A stretch of DNA of 9,997 bases, taken from NCBI GenBank assembly GCA_037443685.1, contig JBBINX010000076.1:1-9997 (forward strand), read 5' to 3'. This document shows, one piece after another, positions 8,101-9,997 of the stretch. This DNA comes from JAHJRJ01 sp037443685 (GTDB lineage Bacteria > Bacteroidota > Ignavibacteria > UBA10030 > BY39). The position numbers and the translations under genes were made by a program. Under the pieces are notes generated by a model, which saw only the letters and a program-made list of their open reading frames with translations, had not been told where the DNA came from and did not search any database. Within the stretch, counting starts at the first letter, position 1, and each line of letters starts with the position of its first letter.

Positions 8101-8157
8101 GTTGACCCGATAATTAAAAAAGAAGCTCAGGATAGATTAAGGAAGTTAGGTAAATGA
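5149..8157 (+). CDS. Large secreted tetratricopeptide-repeat protein
   Basis: A 1002-residue protein made almost entirely of TPR helices behind a Sec signal peptide (about 1-23, cleavage after AFS), so periplasmic or outer-membrane associated. Repeats recur about every 36-37 residues, roughly 26 in all, from about residue 41 to the C-terminus. Many end in a short FP-S/D connector (KFPHSPT, QFPKHKQ, EYPESNN, KFPESMY, RFPESQL), the longer-spaced TPR style of YbgF/CpoB and BamD proteins. Typical repeats are QRYDDAVKSLNEFLAKYP and QYANALTEFRILLVRFP. No enzyme motif, membrane helix or other domain is visible. Such solenoids usually scaffold protein partners. CpoB/YbgF in Tol-Pal systems is a small periplasmic TPR protein, so this may be an enlarged counterpart; that is inference from position. 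The 18-nt gap upstream is A/T-rich with no Shine-Dalgarno, but the signal peptide fixes the start. Its stop overlaps the next gene as ATGA. Confidence 0.9.
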   Translation: MFKLKSVINILFGTFVVASIAFSQIPQHSEKDFQSVIERSERWIQTGSYSTARQELERIIQFVPITERRADIIYLLVYGSYLDEDYERAFHWSDAFLFEYPNDGRRGSILFIRGVSSVQTQRYDDAVKSLNEFLAKYPDHSHRGATYHWLAMAELELEQFEKAESDFQSCLSDPASVEYHDDALLGLAIFFERRNNFDSAAEKLEQLIHKFPHSPTITDANLRLASVYLILGKPNRSVELLRDLKINYASQLEEYLLLNAEAYYQTGNYKKAISNYEKFLKEFYLSPLTRSARYGLAWALLKDGNPESAKKEFNLLCFGKDSLADISLFQSGVISLLYGKEADAVDAFEKLTDRSPYEYYAERAYFQRGLISYKNERYREARRFFQLAARLFPDGNLQADSYLMLGESNMAIREFAPAQNAFAQIRKLNTSKEINAQALFQEGVALYHLGRFKTSSDRFDDLIRQFPKHKQIAEIYYWRGEALYQDSRYDAAERSFAEAFKLLTENPKRVDALYGLAWSQFEQKKFLQAAESFDRFTREYPESNNSIEASLRKADCYFFMRDYDKSSTLYASLAIAKKGEKYSEYAAFQLAMSYIQRGDNQRGIEHLRMFLLKFPESMYNEVVQFNIGWIYFSSEQYANALTEFRILLVRFPESQLIPRVFFNMGDAYYNLRQFDSSRVYYQKVIEQFSNSPLVTDALSGLQYTFEAEGRVSEAIAVIDRFLSSKTTGNAEEELLLRKGDIFFSQGDFVNAIAEYQKLLSLKPSRNIQAKALNQLGRCYELENNLPRAISYYEMIVNEYSDTEIASSSTLTLGILLLKHKRTEDAIKVFKNYERNFIDSPFLSEVRYQIGMALLADKRNAEAMVQFQSLIQLHTTDIFADRSRLQIARLLMGRKEYRYSIDTLENIVARRGDDVAAEALLIIGENYLLLKKTKEALQAFKDLIGQYDEYQALIERAKLGAGECYERLRDRKSARELYEDVAKTGVDPIIKKEAQDRLRKLGK
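8139..8143 (+). promoter_or_regulatory. Ribosome binding site inside the TPR gene's 3' end
   Basis: AAGGA lies 10 nt before the ATG at 8154, which itself overlaps the TPR gene's stop in ATGA. The barrel gene can therefore be translated both by reinitiation and from its own site. Confidence 0.45.
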
Positions 8158-9803
8158 AATATTTATTAAGCAAAATAATCCCGCTGTTCTTTTCATTCTT
8201 AATATTTTTCCAGTTATGTAACGGACAAGTGCAAGACTCAACCCCAAAAAACATTTCGCAAGAAATGCCAAAACTGGAAATTCCTGAAATCACGATTATT
8301 GGGAAAAAAGCTATTACCCTTCCATTCGCACGTAAGGGGGAAACTTACGACGTCAATATTTACAAAGCCCCCGAATTTAACCAATCGCTTATCGGTGATA
8401 GAATTACATTCGTCTTACCAAAAGGTAAATTCGCACGCTATGAAGAAAGACGTCAACCCCTCCGACTTGCACTTGACGGAACATTTGGAAGTTTACCGAT
8501 CGCGAAATTCAACACATATTTAGATCATAATACACTCGATTGGGGATTAACAGGACGTGCAGGTTATGGAACAACTTCGGGTCACGTTAAAAATGCGGAT
8601 GCCAATTCATTCAATGCAGAAGCAAATGCGTATTCACTTATTAATACTGATAACGATTTACTAAAAACGCTTCGGCTCGCTTTCGGATTAGGTCTATCGG
8701 CGGATAAATATAAATTATTCGGGAGACAGGATACAGTACCTGACCGAAGTCGAAACAACACAGCAATTAATATCCAGCTCGGCTCAATGCGTCAGCAAAG
8801 CGTTATTGTGGATGTAGGCTTAAACGCGAACATCACGACACTCACCGATGAGTTTAAAGGACAGAGATTCAAGGTAAATACGTTTTCACCAAACTTAAAT
8901 TCACTTTTCGGTTTCGACATCGGTGGATCTCGTCTAACTTCAGAGTTCAATTATAAAAGTAGCGCTTTGGATTTTGAAGATTTGCAAACACCTTCATTAG
9001 TAAGTTTAGTTTTTCGTTCGCAGTGGAATTATTCAGAGTCGATGCAATTTACAATAGGTGGAACGTATGCTGTTGGTTCCGGAAGCGATGGTAGCAGTAA
9101 AAGTTTGATTCGCCCTAATGCCTTTGTGAGATGGCAGATGAGCGAAGGAAATGAAATATCTTTCTGGTATGAACCCAAAATGGAAATTCGAAATTATTTG
9201 GAAAACTTCAATATAGTGCCATATCTAGATCGTAAAATAAATTTGAATCCTGAGATTAGTCCGCTTCAGTTGGGATTTGCATATAACTTAACCAGCGAAA
9301 AATATGCGATAGAAACCAGAGCATCCTTCATTAAAACTTCAAACAAGACAATTGTAGTCGCTGATAATAACAGACTTGTGCTCGATTATGTGGAAGCACT
9401 TCAAACGACTCTTCAAATTAACGGAAAGTTAGAACTTATACAAAATTTACTTTTAAAAGGTTCGGGGACTCTGCAACCGACTTACGTAGTAGGTAAGAGT
9501 GAACAGTTGCCGATGATTCCGTTATTCAAGAGCAAAATATCTAGTGAATATACTTTCAGTATTCCGCTTACAATCTCCACAACTTTCGAATACTGGACGA
9601 AACAGAATGTCACATTGGATCCTGTATCTCCAGCGATAGGAGAAGTATTTTTGTTGGGATTGGGTGCAACGAGCAGAATTATTCCAAGAACTTTTATTAC
9701 TTTTGAAATATCAAACCTCTTGAATACAAAATATTTTTGGTGGGAGGGATACAAAGCGCCGGGAATCCAATTTTTACTGAGTGCGCAGGTGAATGTTTTT
9801 TAA
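8154..9803 (+). CDS. Plugless TonB-dependent-receptor-like outer-membrane barrel
   Basis: Predicted outer-membrane beta-barrel, 549 residues, behind a signal peptide (about 1-24, cleavage near CNG|Q; Cys22 does not fit a lipobox). Residues 41-52 read LEIPEITIIGKK, resembling the E-x-x-x-x-G TonB-box/leader region found before the plug of TonB-dependent receptors. No plug domain of about 110 residues follows: barrel-like alternating strands begin near residue 100. The C-terminus is receptor-like: ITFEISNLLNTKYFWWEGY, then PGIQFLLSAQVNVF. It ends in the terminal aromatic residue recognised by the BAM machinery. The roughly 450-residue barrel is short for a full TonB-dependent receptor but large for a simple porin. 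The gene is last in the operon, overlapping the TPR gene, so it is probably a dedicated partner of the TPR and TonB-like proteins. A porin-like or secretion-related barrel is the alternative. No substrate can be inferred. Confidence 0.75.
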   Translation: MKYLLSKIIPLFFSFLIFFQLCNGQVQDSTPKNISQEMPKLEIPEITIIGKKAITLPFARKGETYDVNIYKAPEFNQSLIGDRITFVLPKGKFARYEERRQPLRLALDGTFGSLPIAKFNTYLDHNTLDWGLTGRAGYGTTSGHVKNADANSFNAEANAYSLINTDNDLLKTLRLAFGLGLSADKYKLFGRQDTVPDRSRNNTAINIQLGSMRQQSVIVDVGLNANITTLTDEFKGQRFKVNTFSPNLNSLFGFDIGGSRLTSEFNYKSSALDFEDLQTPSLVSLVFRSQWNYSESMQFTIGGTYAVGSGSDGSSKSLIRPNAFVRWQMSEGNEISFWYEPKMEIRNYLENFNIVPYLDRKINLNPEISPLQLGFAYNLTSEKYAIETRASFIKTSNKTIVVADNNRLVLDYVEALQTTLQINGKLELIQNLLLKGSGTLQPTYVVGKSEQLPMIPLFKSKISSEYTFSIPLTISTTFEYWTKQNVTLDPVSPAIGEVFLLGLGATSRIIPRTFITFEISNLLNTKYFWWEGYKAPGIQFLLSAQVNVF

Positions 9804-9916
9804 AAACAATTATAGCAAAAAATAATATTATGCGGGAAAGAATGAGTCATGCGATTCATTAACGTTCTCTGCGTTTAAAATTATTTTCAACTCCGGGGGA
9901 TAGAATGCAGGATAGA
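9804..9916. other. Non-coding stretch after the operon; no clear terminator
   Basis: Between the barrel gene's stop and the tandem array I see no gene. AATGAGTCATGCGATTCATT (9841-9860) is an imperfect palindrome (arms AATGA/TCATT) without a GC-rich stem or a following T run, so it is not a convincing Rho-independent terminator. TTCTCTGCGTTTAAA (9865-9879) followed by an A/T-rich stretch resembles dispersed intergenic sequences I associate with environmental genomes, but this is only an impression. Confidence 0.4.
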
Positions 9917-9997
9917 TGGAGTAATGAAGTAATGGGGTAATGGAGTAATGGAGTAGTGGATTGATGGAGTAATGGAGTAATGGAATATTGGATTTAT
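9917..9997. repeat. Degenerate 8-bp tandem repeat (TGGAGTAA), about 10 copies, reaching the window edge
   Basis: Successive 8-mers from 9917 are TGGAGTAA, TGAAGTAA, TGGGGTAA, TGGAGTAA, TGGAGTAG, TGGATTGA, TGGAGTAA, TGGAGTAA and TGGAATAT, then TGGATTTAT at the edge. Four of these are exact, and AGGATAGA just upstream (9909-9916) may be a decayed unit. The + strand of the array has no C at all. Because 8 is not a multiple of 3, any open frame cycles through an octapeptide. The reverse strand has no stops in perfect units and would read LLHYSITP repeatedly, a likely source of spurious gene calls. The + strand has frequent TAA/TAG stops. The array is intergenic, and its full length and function cannot be judged. 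Confidence 0.85.

Noticed and set aside
8217..8219. Lipoprotein signal at Cys22 of the last barrel protein
   Set aside because: The residues before the Cys (F-F-Q-L) do not fit a lipobox, and the chain ends as a membrane barrel; an ordinary signal peptide fits better.
9482..9754. 90-residue reverse-strand open frame
   Set aside because: It is fully inside the barrel gene, has no recognisable domain, and the barrel frame is convincing to its terminal Phe.
9841..9860. Possible terminator hairpin after the operon
   Set aside because: Only about 5 bp of outer stem pair, the centre is mismatched, and no T run follows. It does not meet the pattern of a Rho-independent terminator.
9917..9997. CRISPR array
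   Set aside because: The unit is 8 bp with no spacers between copies, so it is a simple tandem repeat.

Overview
The window reads as AT-rich bacterial chromosome from a Gram-negative (diderm) organism. Every gene lies on the + strand. The envelope genes, the mixture of clear Shine-Dalgarno sites with one A/T-rich leader, and the style of the TPR, OmpA and barrel proteins suggest the Bacteroidota/Chlorobiota/Ignavibacteria (FCB) group. That placement is a judgement from protein style and was not computed.

Layout. (1) Positions 1-1187 hold the 3' part of an amidohydrolase closely resembling SsnA, cut by the left edge. (2) Positions 1188-1433 are non-coding, with a good sigma70-type promoter (TTGCTT, 17 bp, TATAAT) and a small dyad before the next gene. 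(3) Positions 1434-9803 look like one six-gene operon. In order it encodes an ExbB/TolQ-type proton-channel protein, an ExbD/TolR-type protein (GTG start), a TonB/TolA-like energy transducer, an outer-membrane barrel protein with two OmpA-like domains, a 1002-residue secreted TPR protein of about 26 repeats, and a barrel that looks like a TonB-dependent receptor without its plug. Two junctions are 4-base ATGA overlaps; the other gaps are 2, 30 and 18 nt. (4) Positions 9804-9997 are non-coding and end in a degenerate tandem array of an 8-bp unit, TGGAGTAA, running off the right edge.

How the genes may work together. The three inner-membrane proteins form a standard proton-motive-force-driven energising module. 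The other three are an outer-membrane/peptidoglycan anchor (OmpA), a long periplasmic TPR scaffold and an outer-membrane barrel. The order recalls Tol-Pal (TolQ, TolR, TolA, Pal, CpoB/YbgF). Here TolB is absent, Pal is replaced by a barrel protein with two OmpA-like domains, the TPR protein is very large, and a dedicated barrel closes the operon. It could be a remodelled Tol-Pal system, a dedicated TonB transporter, or a force-transducing envelope machine. The sequence alone does not decide between them. This operon is the most interesting thing in the window.
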